Shown one piece after another: positions 1 to 9,538 of a stretch of 36,717 nt of DNA (position 1 is its first letter; each line of letters begins with the position of its first letter). The DNA lies in assembly GCA_031269535.1 (NCBI GenBank), contig JAISZA010000038.1, positions 1-36,717 of the forward strand, written 5' to 3'. Both the position numbers and the translations under genes were made by a program. The stretch is from Tannerellaceae bacterium (GTDB lineage Bacteria > Bacteroidota > Bacteroidia > Bacteroidales > Tannerellaceae). The notes beneath the pieces were generated by a model that searched no databases, was not told where the DNA came from, and saw only the letters and a list, made by a program, of their open reading frames with translations.

Positions 1-329
1 CCAAAGAACTTGATTCGGGCTAAATTCATATTTCTCCCGAAATGATTGAGTAAAACTGCAATCAATTGTGTATTTTTGTACGGAACCTTAGTAGTCATAG
101 CCAGAGATAAACATGTGAAGTTTTCCTCTAAATTACTGATTATTAGGTTTTTTTCAAAATAAAAATAGAACTATTTTGCCAAATACCAGCAGTTTATTTA
201 TTTTTTGTCATGTACTAAGTAATAGCAACTAAAAAATTATTACATTTGTTGTCATAAAGGTTGAGATATTGATTACAACGTATAACAGAAAAGAATGCTC
301 ATTACATAGCATCCGAGAAATATACTTTT
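1..329. other. AT-rich leader region without a gene
   Basis: No convincing coding sequence is visible. The stretch is AT-rich and holds two matches to the Bacteroidetes -7 box TAnnTTTG on the plus strand: TATTTTTG near 69-76 and TACATTTG at 241-248. The second is about 80 nt upstream of the ABC permease start and is the more plausible promoter for it. No clear -33 TTTG at the usual 19-21 nt spacing was found for it, so this is a weak call. Confidence 0.35.
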
Positions 330-2711
330 ATGATATTACATTATCTCAAAATCTATTTCCGCAATATAAGGAAATACAAGGCACAGTCGTTGGCCGGCAT
401 TTTAGGTTTGACGTTTGGTTTGGGATGTTTCGTCCATGCATTTTATTGGATGCGTTACGAAACGTCTTATGATAGTTTTTATCCTAACGCCGCGCATATT
501 TATCGGGTCTATTCCGTGGAAAAACAATCGGGCAAGGTAAATGTGATGGTACCTGGGATTTTGTCAAGAGAACTGCATGAACACTTCTCGGTTGTGGAAT
601 ATCCTACCGGGTTTGTTCCCGATAAAATTGACTTTCGAATTGGAGTTATGCCTGATATACGGTTGCATACACTTTCCGTAGACAGTTCATTTTTTCAGGT
701 TTTCCCGCAAGAAATTATTCAAGGCAATACTAAGCATCCCTTGCAATTACGGCATAACATGGTTCTCACCGAAACTGTGGCTATTCGCTTGTTTGGCGAT
801 GTAGAAAAAGCCATAGGGCAACAGATTACCAATTTATGGTCTGAGGATTATGGGCCTTGCACGGTTACTGCGGTAATCAAAGACCCACCGCCAAACACCA
901 ATTTGCCGTTTGAGGCACTCCTTAATTATCCGGTTGTTCAAAATGTTGCGATGTCAGGTATGCATGAGGCGGAACAATGGCATTTATTCAACAACGAAAT
1001 GTATGCCAGGTTTCATCCCAACGCAAACGTCAGCGAATTGGCAGAACAACTGCGGGATTTTACTTCACAAATTGATGCCAATACCGATATTGAGCTGCGG
1101 ATACTGCCCATAAGCGACATCCGTTACCACTTGAATGCCGACTTGCCGTTTACATTAAATTTTATACGGTTGTTAACTGCCGCAGGGGTATTATTACTGT
1201 GCTGTGCGCTGTTTAACTTTCTTAATTGGCATATCGATCTTTTCTGCCAAAGAATACACGAGTTCCGCCAGCGTGCCGTACATGGTGCTAAACCCCAGCA
1301 GTTAACGATGCAGATGATATTTGAGATGACTTTTGGCATAACCCTGTCGTTGGCATTTACATTTTGCTTTGTCCTCTTTCTCCGTCCCATGTTTTCCGGG
1401 TTGTTAGATATTGCGATGCCTGTGTCAAAATTGATTTATCTTTTTGTTGTATGTGGAATAGCTGTGCTGGTACTGATGTTATTTACAGGAATGATTCTTT
1501 TCGGGTGGTTGAGCCGGTCGTTCATTCGACACCTGTCGAAAAGGAAGAATATCGGACAATCGGTGCTCCGACGTATAGCTGTCAGTTTACAATTAGCTGC
1601 CAGCCTTGTATTTATTGTAGCTTCTTTAGTCGTCATGATGCAAATGCGTTTTCTCAACCACAAAGATTTGGGATTCGACCATAAGGGAATCATACAGTTG
1701 TCCTGTCAGCAAGAGTCGCTATTTTTACATCGTGAAGCCTTGATGAATGAACTTGCAGCTATCCCGCAAATCGAAAGCATTACTTCAACCGCTTTTGAGC
1801 CACAACATAATGCGAATTGGATGGGTACTTCTCTAATGAATTCCGAAGTAGAATGGACAGGAAAAAGCCCCTCAGAGAAGCCTGTTTTCCAACATGTCTT
1901 TACCGACAGCCAGTTTGCCGAAACATTCAGATTAGACATGAAGACAGGAAAATGGTGGGAAAAAGGCGAAAGACGAAAAGTAGTTCTTAACGAAGAAGCC
2001 GTTAGGGTGATGGGATTGAGTGAACCGGTAGGCGCAACAATTTGCTTGTCTATTGCTCTTACTTCAATGGGGATGAGATGTCAGGAGTACGAAGTGGTTG
2101 GCGTGGTAAAAGATTTTCACATGCTATCGCTTCGCAATCGTATCTATCCGGCTATCTACAGCGAAATGATGTCAGATAAATGGTATATCCGCGTTGTACC
2201 CGGCCTGGAGCAGGATGCGATGCGGAAAATCGCGGCTATCCTTCCTAATATTGACTCTGGTTTGGCAGATACTCGCCTGACGCCGCTTGGCGAATTATAC
2301 GACCACCTCAATTCTTCGGAACAAGCCGGATTAAAACTATTTTCCGTATTGGCGACGGTTAGCCTGCTGATTTCACTATTTGGTATTTATACTATAGCCG
2401 TCACCGCAACCCAACACCGCCGCAAGGAAATAGCCATCCGCAAAGTATTTGGTGCCAAGGTGAGCGAGATCGTCTGGATGTTTTTCCGCGAGTACACCAT
2501 ACAGGTAATTACAACAGGCGTCATAGGGTTGCCGTTGGCTACATACGCAATGCGCATCTGGCTGCAAGGATACGCCTATCGTACGAACATACCCTGGTGG
2601 TTACTTACAGAGGTGATTACAGGAATAGTCGCAGTTGTTTTACTAACCGTGTTAGGGCAAGTACTGAAAGCTGCCAATAGCAATCCGGCAGAAGTTGTAA
2701 AATCAGAATAA
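330..2711 (+). CDS. ABC transporter permease, MacB/FtsX type
   Basis: This 793-residue inner-membrane protein has the layout of the long Bacteroidetes MacB/FtsX permeases. It has an N-terminal membrane segment (about 20-41), a periplasmic MacB-like domain, a four-helix block (about 285-440), a second periplasmic domain (about 445-650), and three C-terminal helices (about 665-780). The C-terminal FtsX segment contains the typical cytoplasmic run RRKEIAIRKVFGA, just after the first helix of that block. Such permeases work with a separate ATPase in export of peptides or lipoproteins or in stress defence; no ATPase gene is in the window, so it may lie upstream. The next gene, 19 bp downstream, is a decayed LanC-like fragment, which hints at a former peptide-modification locus. 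The substrate is unknown. ATG start at 330. Confidence 0.85.
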   Translation: MILHYLKIYFRNIRKYKAQSLAGILGLTFGLGCFVHAFYWMRYETSYDSFYPNAAHIYRVYSVEKQSGKVNVMVPGILSRELHEHFSVVEYPTGFVPDKIDFRIGVMPDIRLHTLSVDSSFFQVFPQEIIQGNTKHPLQLRHNMVLTETVAIRLFGDVEKAIGQQITNLWSEDYGPCTVTAVIKDPPPNTNLPFEALLNYPVVQNVAMSGMHEAEQWHLFNNEMYARFHPNANVSELAEQLRDFTSQIDANTDIELRILPISDIRYHLNADLPFTLNFIRLLTAAGVLLLCCALFNFLNWHIDLFCQRIHEFRQRAVHGAKPQQLTMQMIFEMTFGITLSLAFTFCFVLFLRPMFSGLLDIAMPVSKLIYLFVVCGIAVLVLMLFTGMILFGWLSRSFIRHLSKRKNIGQSVLRRIAVSLQLAASLVFIVASLVVMMQMRFLNHKDLGFDHKGIIQLSCQQESLFLHREALMNELAAIPQIESITSTAFEPQHNANWMGTSLMNSEVEWTGKSPSEKPVFQHVFTDSQFAETFRLDMKTGKWWEKGERRKVVLNEEAVRVMGLSEPVGATICLSIALTSMGMRCQEYEVVGVVKDFHMLSLRNRIYPAIYSEMMSDKWYIRVVPGLEQDAMRKIAAILPNIDSGLADTRLTPLGELYDHLNSSEQAGLKLFSVLATVSLLISLFGIYTIAVTATQHRRKEIAIRKVFGAKVSEIVWMFFREYTIQVITTGVIGLPLATYAMRIWLQGYAYRTNIPWWLLTEVITGIVAVVLLTVLGQVLKAANSNPAEVVKSE

Positions 2712-2730
2712 TATTTAAAGAATTGTAGTT

Positions 2731-2960
2731 ATGATATTTGCAGGGAAAGGATTTTATTACTTGGATAGAAAAAAAATTGGAAATTTAGTCACTTCGATTT
2801 ATACTAATTTATCAAGCAATAAAGAAAAAATAATAGACAACGAACTTTATACGGGAAAATTAGGATTGGTTCTGTACTATTTTTACTATTCTCAAACTAA
2901 GTACATGACAAAAATTTGAAGATCTCTATATTCTGTTTATTATTGGGGTTTAGCAAAATG
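2731..2960 (+). pseudogene. Decayed N-terminal fragment resembling a LanC-like cyclase
   Basis: The reading frame opens at ATG 2731, 19 bp after the permease stop, and ends at 2919 after 62 residues. The segment ELYTGKLGLVLYYFYYSQTK resembles the first helical repeat of Bacteroidetes LanC-like (lanthionine synthetase C) proteins, which begin with a similar G-K-x-G-(I/L)-x-L-F/Y-Y pattern. Full LanC-like proteins are about 400 residues and need zinc-binding Cys/Cys/His residues near the C-terminus; none of that is present. After the stop, another frame continues briefly with KFEDLYIL, which suggests a frameshift followed by deletion. The family assignment rests on one short motif and is tentative; it could also be an unrelated small ORF. 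Confidence 0.4.
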
Positions 2961-3214
2961 CTTGCGACTATTGTCAACCCGTGTTTGAATAAGGGAATGA
3001 TTTGCAAACCTTTTCCGGGCGATTCTTCAACCTTTGCGGATGGCCGGGGTGAAATGAATCAAATACGAGATTTATTGAACGATAATTCATCCTTTCTCTT
3101 CAGAAAGAAACGGATATTTGCCTATAACTTTTGTATATCCAAACAATTGTTAGCCATAAGGCTTTATTTTTAAGCATATTATAGTATTATTATCAACATT
3201 TTAAATTATTGTTT
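2961..3214. other. Non-coding stretch before susC
   Basis: An open frame spans 2916-3173 on the plus strand but has no recognisable domain and no plausible context, so I do not call it. It may contain further remnants of the decayed gene before it. The last ~50 bp are very AT-rich and lead directly into the SusC start. I see no clear -7/-33 pair. Confidence 0.3.
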
Positions 3215-6200
3215 ATGAAAAGACACTTTTCATTGATTTCTTCGAAAAAAATGTTTCGGCATGTTTGGGAGAACAAAGGGAAAACATGGCTATGGGCTGT
3301 TTTCTTTTTGCTTGGGACGGTTAACATCTGGGCACAGACGATTAACGTACAAGGTGTTGTGTTAGATCCGAACGGTGAACCGGTTATTGGTGCCAATGTG
3401 GTAGAAAAAGGAACACCCAATGGTAATATTACGAACATCGACGGGCAATTTGTCTTGTCCGTACCGGGGAACGCAGTCTTGGTTGTCAGCTATATCGGCT
3501 ATATCCAACAGGAAGTTCCTGTCAACGGACAGACTTCTATTACGGTTACTTTGAATGAAGACATGCAGAAACTCGACGAAGTAGTGGTGGTTGGTTTCGG
3601 TACGCAGAAGAAAGCAAACCTTACCGGTTCGGTAGCAAACGTGGACAATAAGCTATTCGAAAACCGTCCGCTGTCTAACGTATCTTCCGGTTTGCAGGGA
3701 TTACTTCCCGGTGTAATAGTGACACAAAGCAGCGGACAGCCGGGTGAAGATGTCGGTACCATTAATGTACGTGGGATGGGCACCATCAATTCTGCCGAAC
3801 CGATGGTGGTGGTAGATGGTATGGAATCGACCATAAACGACATCGACCCGAACGATATCGAAACAATCTCCGTACTGAAAGACGCTGCCTCGGCAGCCAT
3901 CTATGGTTCGAAAGCCGCCAACGGGGTTATTCTGATCTCCACCAAACGTGGTAAAAGCGGCAAGCCGATGCTGAGCTACACGGGTAACTTCGGTTTTACC
4001 TCGGCTACACGCATACCGAAGTTCTTCAGCTCCGCCGATGTGGCAAGCTATTGGAACGCCGCTTTGAAATACCAGGGACAGAGTCCGAAATATACGGAAG
4101 AAGAAATCCGTAAGTTCCGCGATGGTTCGGATCCCGAGAACTATGCGAATACCGACTGGATTGATCTGATCTATAAAAACTCTTTCCAGCATACGCATAA
4201 CGTCAACCTGCTCGGTGGCAACGATATGGCTCGTTATATGACTTCCGTAGGCTATCAGGGACAGGATGGTATCATCAATAATTACAGCAAGGAGCAGTAT
4301 TCCATGCGTATGAACCTGGATATGAATCCAAGTAATAACCTGGAGACCAGCTTCAGCATGGCTTATACCCGCCAGGATGTGATGTCGCCGGTAGGCTCTT
4401 ACGACAACGGCTCTACGGCACAGATTCTTCGTCTCGCCAACCGTATCTCTCCGATGGTGACGGCAAAATACAAAGACGGCACTTATGGAGCCATCTCCGA
4501 TGGTAATCCTTTGGCCTGGATTGAAGCAGGTGGTAAACAAAACAAGCAGATTCATAACTTCTCAGGAATAGGAACGGCCACTTATTCCATCCTCCCCGGA
4601 CTTTCCGTCAAAGGACAGCTTGCCTATAAATTGTATATGGAAGACCTGGATAAATATACGAAGCGTATCCAATACAATCCGACCTACACACAGGGAACGA
4701 CCAGCAAGGAAGTCACCAACATGCGTTGGGATCGTGTCTCGCTGGATATTCTCCCCGAGTACAGAAAATCTTTCGGACAGCACAACCTGAATATTCTCGG
4801 AGGTTTCCACTCGGAGCTTTATACCTATAAAGAATCATACGGTTACCGGAAGGACTATCCGAATACGGAAGTGACCGATCTGAATGCCGGTGCCGCGGCT
4901 ACCGCTAAGGCAGAAGGATTCACCCGTGAGCTGGCGATAATCTCCTGGCTGGGACGTATCAACTATGACTATGCCGGTAAATACCTCTTTGAAGCCAATA
5001 TCCGTTACGATGGTTCTTCCCGCTTCGCGAAAGATAACCGCTGGGGTACGTTTCCTTCCGTATCCGCCGGTTGGCGAATCTCCGAAGAAGATTTCTTCGA
5101 CAGCCTGAAAGAAGCTATCAACAACCTGAAAGTACGTGCTTCGTGGGGACTCTTAGGTAATCAGGAAGTATTGAATGCCGACAAGGAATCGGTTTATTAT
5201 CCGACCATCCCTACAATGACCTTAGGCAAGGATTATCCTCTGGGCGGTTCGCTCGAATCGGGTGCTATCACCTACTATGCCGTGAATCCCGACCTGAAGT
5301 GGGAAACTACCGAAACATGGGGTATTGGTTTAGACCTGAACCTGTTCCATAAGATCAACTTCACTGCAGATTACTTCAGCAAGACAACCTCAGACATTCT
5401 GATGAAGATGGAGACAGCACCTATGTACGCTCTGAGTGATTTCTATGCCAATATCGGAAAGATACGCAACTCCGGTTTCGAATTTGACTTGCAATACAAC
5501 GATCGGTTCGGTAAGTTCGACTTCTCCTTTGGAGGTAATATCGCTTTCATCAATAATGAAGTCCTGGAGATCGGTATTGATCAGAACCAGGAAGGCGCCC
5601 TGAATTATATCTATGTGACAAATATCGACAATTATACGGCAGTCAATATGATAGGCAAGCCGATGAACAGCCTCTACGGTTATAAATCGGCCGGTATCTT
5701 CCGTACACAAGCCGAGCTCGACAGTTGGCCGGAATATAAATTCACGAGCCGCCAAAGAGCTTTGGGTGACCTGAAATATGTAGATACCAATGGCGACGGT
5801 GTGATCACTGCCGACGACCGTATTGCCAATGGTTCGACCAATCCGGGTATTGTTTTTGGATTTAATATAGGTGCCTCATGGAATAACTTCGACATCCATG
5901 CCTTCTTCCAGGGAGCTGCCGACGTAAGCCGCTACATCTCCGAAGGTAGAGGAGGACTGAGCGACTCGACTTCCAAGCCGCACGAATTATGGTATGATAG
6001 TTGGAGTGAGGACAACCCAAATGCAAAATACCCACGTCTGGCAACAGATGGTTACGGTATCAGCGGCGACGAATCAAGTTTCTGGGAACAGGATGCTTCT
6101 TATTTGAGGATGAAAGACCTACAAATCGGCTACACCTTCCCGCGGAACATCCTGAACAGTTTAGGAGTATCCCGGCTCAGAGTATATTATAGTGGTCAGA

Positions 6201-6316
6201 ACCTCTTTACCCTCACCGGCATGTTAAGCGGATGGGACCCGGAAGCTCCCGCCGGACGTGGAAATGCTTATCCGCAAACGATTGTAAATTCATTTGGTTT
6301 AAATCTTACATTCTAA
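3215..6316 (+). CDS. SusC-like TonB-dependent outer-membrane transporter
   Basis: This 1033-residue protein is a SusC/RagA-family transporter, the TonB-driven barrel that imports oligosaccharides or peptides across the outer membrane with a SusD lipoprotein lid. Visible parts in order: a signal peptide (1-41, ending IWAQ); a carboxypeptidase-D regulatory-like domain (about 45-120); the SusC signature DEVVVVGFGTQKKANLTGSV; a plug domain with VRGMGTINSAEPMVVVDG and the run AAIYGSKAANGVILISTKRG; then a long beta-barrel ending in the aromatic terminus FGLNLTF. I chose ATG 3215 rather than the in-frame TTG at 3209, since it gives a normal signal peptide. It precedes the SusD gene by 13 bp. No anti-sigma/sigma pair, hybrid two-component regulator or glycoside hydrolase lies next to it, so the substrate cannot be read from context. 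Confidence 0.95.
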   Translation: MKRHFSLISSKKMFRHVWENKGKTWLWAVFFLLGTVNIWAQTINVQGVVLDPNGEPVIGANVVEKGTPNGNITNIDGQFVLSVPGNAVLVVSYIGYIQQEVPVNGQTSITVTLNEDMQKLDEVVVVGFGTQKKANLTGSVANVDNKLFENRPLSNVSSGLQGLLPGVIVTQSSGQPGEDVGTINVRGMGTINSAEPMVVVDGMESTINDIDPNDIETISVLKDAASAAIYGSKAANGVILISTKRGKSGKPMLSYTGNFGFTSATRIPKFFSSADVASYWNAALKYQGQSPKYTEEEIRKFRDGSDPENYANTDWIDLIYKNSFQHTHNVNLLGGNDMARYMTSVGYQGQDGIINNYSKEQYSMRMNLDMNPSNNLETSFSMAYTRQDVMSPVGSYDNGSTAQILRLANRISPMVTAKYKDGTYGAISDGNPLAWIEAGGKQNKQIHNFSGIGTATYSILPGLSVKGQLAYKLYMEDLDKYTKRIQYNPTYTQGTTSKEVTNMRWDRVSLDILPEYRKSFGQHNLNILGGFHSELYTYKESYGYRKDYPNTEVTDLNAGAAATAKAEGFTRELAIISWLGRINYDYAGKYLFEANIRYDGSSRFAKDNRWGTFPSVSAGWRISEEDFFDSLKEAINNLKVRASWGLLGNQEVLNADKESVYYPTIPTMTLGKDYPLGGSLESGAITYYAVNPDLKWETTETWGIGLDLNLFHKINFTADYFSKTTSDILMKMETAPMYALSDFYANIGKIRNSGFEFDLQYNDRFGKFDFSFGGNIAFINNEVLEIGIDQNQEGALNYIYVTNIDNYTAVNMIGKPMNSLYGYKSAGIFRTQAELDSWPEYKFTSRQRALGDLKYVDTNGDGVITADDRIANGSTNPGIVFGFNIGASWNNFDIHAFFQGAADVSRYISEGRGGLSDSTSKPHELWYDSWSEDNPNAKYPRLATDGYGISGDESSFWEQDASYLRMKDLQIGYTFPRNILNSLGVSRLRVYYSGQNLFTLTGMLSGWDPEAPAGRGNAYPQTIVNSFGLNLTF

Positions 6317-6329
6317 AATCACAATCTAT

Positions 6330-7985
6330 ATGAAGACGAATAATTTAATTTACAGCATACTTGTCTCACTGCCGATCCTGTTCTCCGGCTGTTCCGACTT
6401 TCTGGACAGAAACCCGGTGGACGCACTTTCGCCGGCTACATTCTGGAATACGGAAAGTGATGCCTACCTGGCTATGGTTGGCTGTTATAACGGTTTGGAA
6501 CCTATCTATGGGGGTTACAATATGATGTATTGGGACTGTACATCCGATAACCTGTTTAATTATTTCAGTTGGGAAGGACGTAAACCTATCGCCAACGGAG
6601 ATATGAATCCCTCCAATACGGGAACCGATTATTTTACCTTCATTGATATCCGTTCATGCAATGAATATCTGCAAAACGAAAATAAGGTAGAATGGAGTAC
6701 CACTGCGAAGCAAGAACAATACAAGGCGGAAGTACGCTCCGTACGTGCCCTCCTTTATTTCTGGAAAACAGAATGGTATGGCGACTTTCCGCTAATCACC
6801 GAAGTGATCGAAACACCGGACGAAGCAAAGATCGGGCAGACAGACGCGGCAAGTGTCCGCCAGTTTGTGGCCGAAGAGTTACAAGCGGCTATTCCTCATC
6901 TGCCCAACAAAAATCAGACAGTGGAAGGACGTGTGAACAAACAAACGGCTCAGGCTGCCCTGATGCGTTATTATCTCTATCGCGGGGATTACAACAAAGC
7001 GCTTACTTATGCGCAGGATATTGAAGCAAGCGGCGAGGTAAGCCTGCCGGACATGAGCTATGCGGATGCCTTCCTGGTGGCCAACCAATACAATTCGGAA
7101 ACGATCTTCAATCATACCTATATCGGAGGTACTTCCATGAATCTGTATCTCCCTCCGTTCATGCCGAATGCCATCGGGGGATGGTCTTCTGTCATCCCTA
7201 CAATGGATCTGGCAGATGCCTATGAAATGCGAGACGGACGGACGATAGAAGAAGCACAACTGACAGGCGACTACGACCCGGCTAATCCATTTGTTAACCG
7301 CGACCCGCGTCTCCGGGCTACGATTCTCTATCCGGGACAGAAATATACAAACTACGAGGCGATGCCTGACGGTTGCTACAACTCCATGCCACAATACTTC
7401 AAAGACGGTAGCCGTAATAACGACTATTGGTCGAATGCCGACAACGCGAGTAAATCGGGTCTGCAATTCAAGAAGTTTCTGCAGACCCTCGATCAGTTCA
7501 GCGATGTTAACAGCGCCACCATGCGTGTTCCCGTCTTCCGTTACGCGGAAGTACTGCTGACAATGGCCGAATGCTATATCGAACTCAATCAGGACCTGGA
7601 CAAGGCAATCAGTTATATAAATAAGGTGCGCGTGCGTGCCGGCATGCCGGAAGTGGATCGTACGAAATATAATAACCAGCCGGCTTTGCGTGAGTTGCTG
7701 CGTCGCGAACGCCGTGTGGAATTTGCAGGTGAAGGGCTTCGTCGTGCCGACCTCATTCGCTGGGGAGAATTGGTGTCTAAGCTGAATGGTTTCGAAATCC
7801 GCCATTTCGATGGTGATGTGACATCCGAACTGAATGCCGATGGCGACTATAATGTCAATGTTACCGGAAGAACAGTTATCGGAGGCCAGACTTATAAAGT
7901 ACAGGAGTATCACCGCTACCTGCCGATCAACCACGAAAAGATAAAGTTAAGCGACAATAATCTGAAACAAAATCAGGGTTATTAA
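6330..7985 (+). CDS. SusD-like surface nutrient-binding lipoprotein
   Basis: This 551-residue protein is a RagB/SusD-family lipoprotein that caps the SusC barrel and captures the ligand at the cell surface. It begins with a lipoprotein signal ending LFSGC, so Cys21 is the predicted lipidated residue, followed by the family opening SDFLDRNPVDALSPATFWNT. The TPR-like helices are seen in stretches such as AEVRSVRALLYFWKTEWYGD and TAQAALMRYYLYRGDYNKAL. The C-terminal family signature is INKVRVRAGMPEVD followed by RELLRRERRVEFAGEGLRR. It lies 13 bp after susC and is followed 43 bp downstream by an intrinsic terminator, so the two form a two-gene transcription unit. The ligand is unknown. Confidence 0.95.
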   Translation: MKTNNLIYSILVSLPILFSGCSDFLDRNPVDALSPATFWNTESDAYLAMVGCYNGLEPIYGGYNMMYWDCTSDNLFNYFSWEGRKPIANGDMNPSNTGTDYFTFIDIRSCNEYLQNENKVEWSTTAKQEQYKAEVRSVRALLYFWKTEWYGDFPLITEVIETPDEAKIGQTDAASVRQFVAEELQAAIPHLPNKNQTVEGRVNKQTAQAALMRYYLYRGDYNKALTYAQDIEASGEVSLPDMSYADAFLVANQYNSETIFNHTYIGGTSMNLYLPPFMPNAIGGWSSVIPTMDLADAYEMRDGRTIEEAQLTGDYDPANPFVNRDPRLRATILYPGQKYTNYEAMPDGCYNSMPQYFKDGSRNNDYWSNADNASKSGLQFKKFLQTLDQFSDVNSATMRVPVFRYAEVLLTMAECYIELNQDLDKAISYINKVRVRAGMPEVDRTKYNNQPALRELLRRERRVEFAGEGLRRADLIRWGELVSKLNGFEIRHFDGDVTSELNADGDYNVNVTGRTVIGGQTYKVQEYHRYLPINHEKIKLSDNNLKQNQGY

Positions 7986-8026
7986 AATCCCCGTTTTTAA
8001 AGTTCATAGAGATTAGGTTTTCAGGC

Positions 8027-8055
8027 AAGGATGCCCCTTAGTGGGCATCCTTTTT
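8027..8055 (+). terminator. Intrinsic terminator after susCD
   Basis: A perfect 8-bp stem GGATGCCC / GGGCATCC (8029-8036 and 8043-8050) with a six-base loop CTTAGT is followed by TTTTT. Two further A-T pairs extend the stem at its base. It sits 43 bp past the SusD stop and marks the end of that transcript. Confidence 0.9.
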
Positions 8056-8099
8056 ATTAGCTGATTTATTTTTCATACCTTTACATTCAAATCAATGAT

Positions 8100-9527
8100 A
8101 TGCGGAATTATTTCTGCCTGCTTATATTGCTTACGCTGACCGGCTCGTGTTCGATTCCGGTAGCCAGAGAACAGACGGATGCTTTTCCACCCGTCTTCCC
8201 CGATTATATATCTGCCTGGATTCCCTGCAATATTGCTCCGCTCAATTTCGAAGTAGGCGGCGCTTCATTTATTCGTGCGGATATTTCCGTAAACGAGGAG
8301 CTGCTTGCTTCTCTGAAAGGGAAGCGTCTTATCCGTATTCCCGAAAAAAAATGGAAAGAATGGTTGGCTATACACAAAGGGAAAGAGATGACGGTTGAAG
8401 TATCCGTATGGTCGGACCAATACCGGGAGGGTATCCGGTATGCCCCGTTCACCCTTACGATTTCCCCTTATGAGATAGACAACTGGCTGGCCTACCGCCT
8501 GATTGAGCCCGGTTATGAATATTGGAACCGGATGGGCATTTATCAACGAGACCTGACATCCTTTACGGAAAAAGCGATCGTTACCAACGAACAGAATCAC
8601 CGGGGATGCCTCAACTGTCATGCTTTTCATAAGTTTTCGCCGGACAATATGATGTTCCATGCACGAGGGGAAAAGGGAACCACGGTGCTCGTAACGGAAG
8701 GGACACCCCGAAGGCTGGATTTCGACAAACTGACAAGCGAACTTAGAGCTACTTATCCGGCATGGCATCCGTCAGGAGATTATATAGCCTTCTCTTCCAA
8801 CCGCACCTACCAGTCGTTTTATCATTCGGGGAAGATGCCGGTTGAAGTGTATGATGTGGCATCCGACCTGTTTGTTTACGACCTGAAGCACGACCAAATC
8901 CTCACCGATAAACGTTTCATTAATCCGGAGGCAATGGAGACATTCCCTTCTTTCTCTCCGGATGGCAGCACTCTTTTCTTTTGCACAGCCGAACCCATGG
9001 CAATGCCGATGGAAAACCGCCGCCTGAAATATGCCCTTTGCCGGGTTCCGTTCGACGCTTCTACAGGTAGGTTGGGCGAAGTGGTGGATACACTTTACAA
9101 TCCGCAGGTGGAGGGAGGGAGCGCCTCTTTTCCACGCATTTCTCCGGATGGCAACTATCTTTTGTTTACGGAAGCAGCCAGCGCCACATTCCCTGTCTGG
9201 CATAAGGAAGCAGACCTGAAGATGATCCGAATCTCCGACAACAAGAGGATTGACACAAAAACACTCAATAGCGAAGAAGCAGAGAGCTATCATAGTTGGT
9301 CATCCAACGGACGATGGATCGTATTTGGCAGCCGGAGAATAGACGGACGTTATACCCGGCTCTATATAGCCGGCATCGACGAAGACGGACGTGCACAAAA
9401 ACCCTTTTTACTTCCACAGAAAGACCCGCGCAACAATACCACACGATTAAAGTCGTACAATATTCCCGAATTTATCTGCGAAGAGGTCAGGCTGGGAAAG
9501 AAAGAGATAAGAGATTTGTTTAAATAG
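8100..9527 (+). CDS. TolB/PD40-type beta-propeller lipoprotein with a CxxCH motif
   Basis: This 475-residue protein starts with a lipoprotein signal ending LTGSC (Cys17 lipidated), so it is anchored in the periplasm or outer membrane. The C-terminal two thirds contain PD40/WD40-like propeller repeats of the TolB kind: AWHPSGDYIAFSSN (about 221-234), FPSFSPDGSTLFFCTA, FPRISPDGNYLLFTEA and YHSWSSNGRWIVFGS. Between the N-terminal beta-rich part and the propeller lies GCLNCHAF, a CxxCH site (Cys170, Cys173, His174) of the form that binds c-type haem covalently. Haem attachment is inferred from the motif only. The gene is separated from susD by a terminator and is followed after 11 bp by a membrane-protein gene, so these two likely work together. 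A weak promoter box TACCTTTA lies at 8076-8083. The function is unknown. Confidence 0.75.
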   Translation: MRNYFCLLILLTLTGSCSIPVAREQTDAFPPVFPDYISAWIPCNIAPLNFEVGGASFIRADISVNEELLASLKGKRLIRIPEKKWKEWLAIHKGKEMTVEVSVWSDQYREGIRYAPFTLTISPYEIDNWLAYRLIEPGYEYWNRMGIYQRDLTSFTEKAIVTNEQNHRGCLNCHAFHKFSPDNMMFHARGEKGTTVLVTEGTPRRLDFDKLTSELRATYPAWHPSGDYIAFSSNRTYQSFYHSGKMPVEVYDVASDLFVYDLKHDQILTDKRFINPEAMETFPSFSPDGSTLFFCTAEPMAMPMENRRLKYALCRVPFDASTGRLGEVVDTLYNPQVEGGSASFPRISPDGNYLLFTEAASATFPVWHKEADLKMIRISDNKRIDTKTLNSEEAESYHSWSSNGRWIVFGSRRIDGRYTRLYIAGIDEDGRAQKPFLLPQKDPRNNTTRLKSYNIPEFICEEVRLGKKEIRDLFK

Positions 9528-9538
9528 CGCTTGTACTT

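Noticed and set aside
2916..3173. 85-residue open frame after the LanC-like fragment
   Set aside because: No domain, no promoter, and an unconvincing composition; it is more likely remnant or non-coding DNA.
3209..3214. TTG start for SusC at 3209
   Set aside because: ATG at 3215 is two codons later, in frame, and gives a normal signal peptide.
6879..7934. 351-residue open frame antisense to susD
   Set aside because: It is a shadow of a clear SusD gene; its translation shows no domain.
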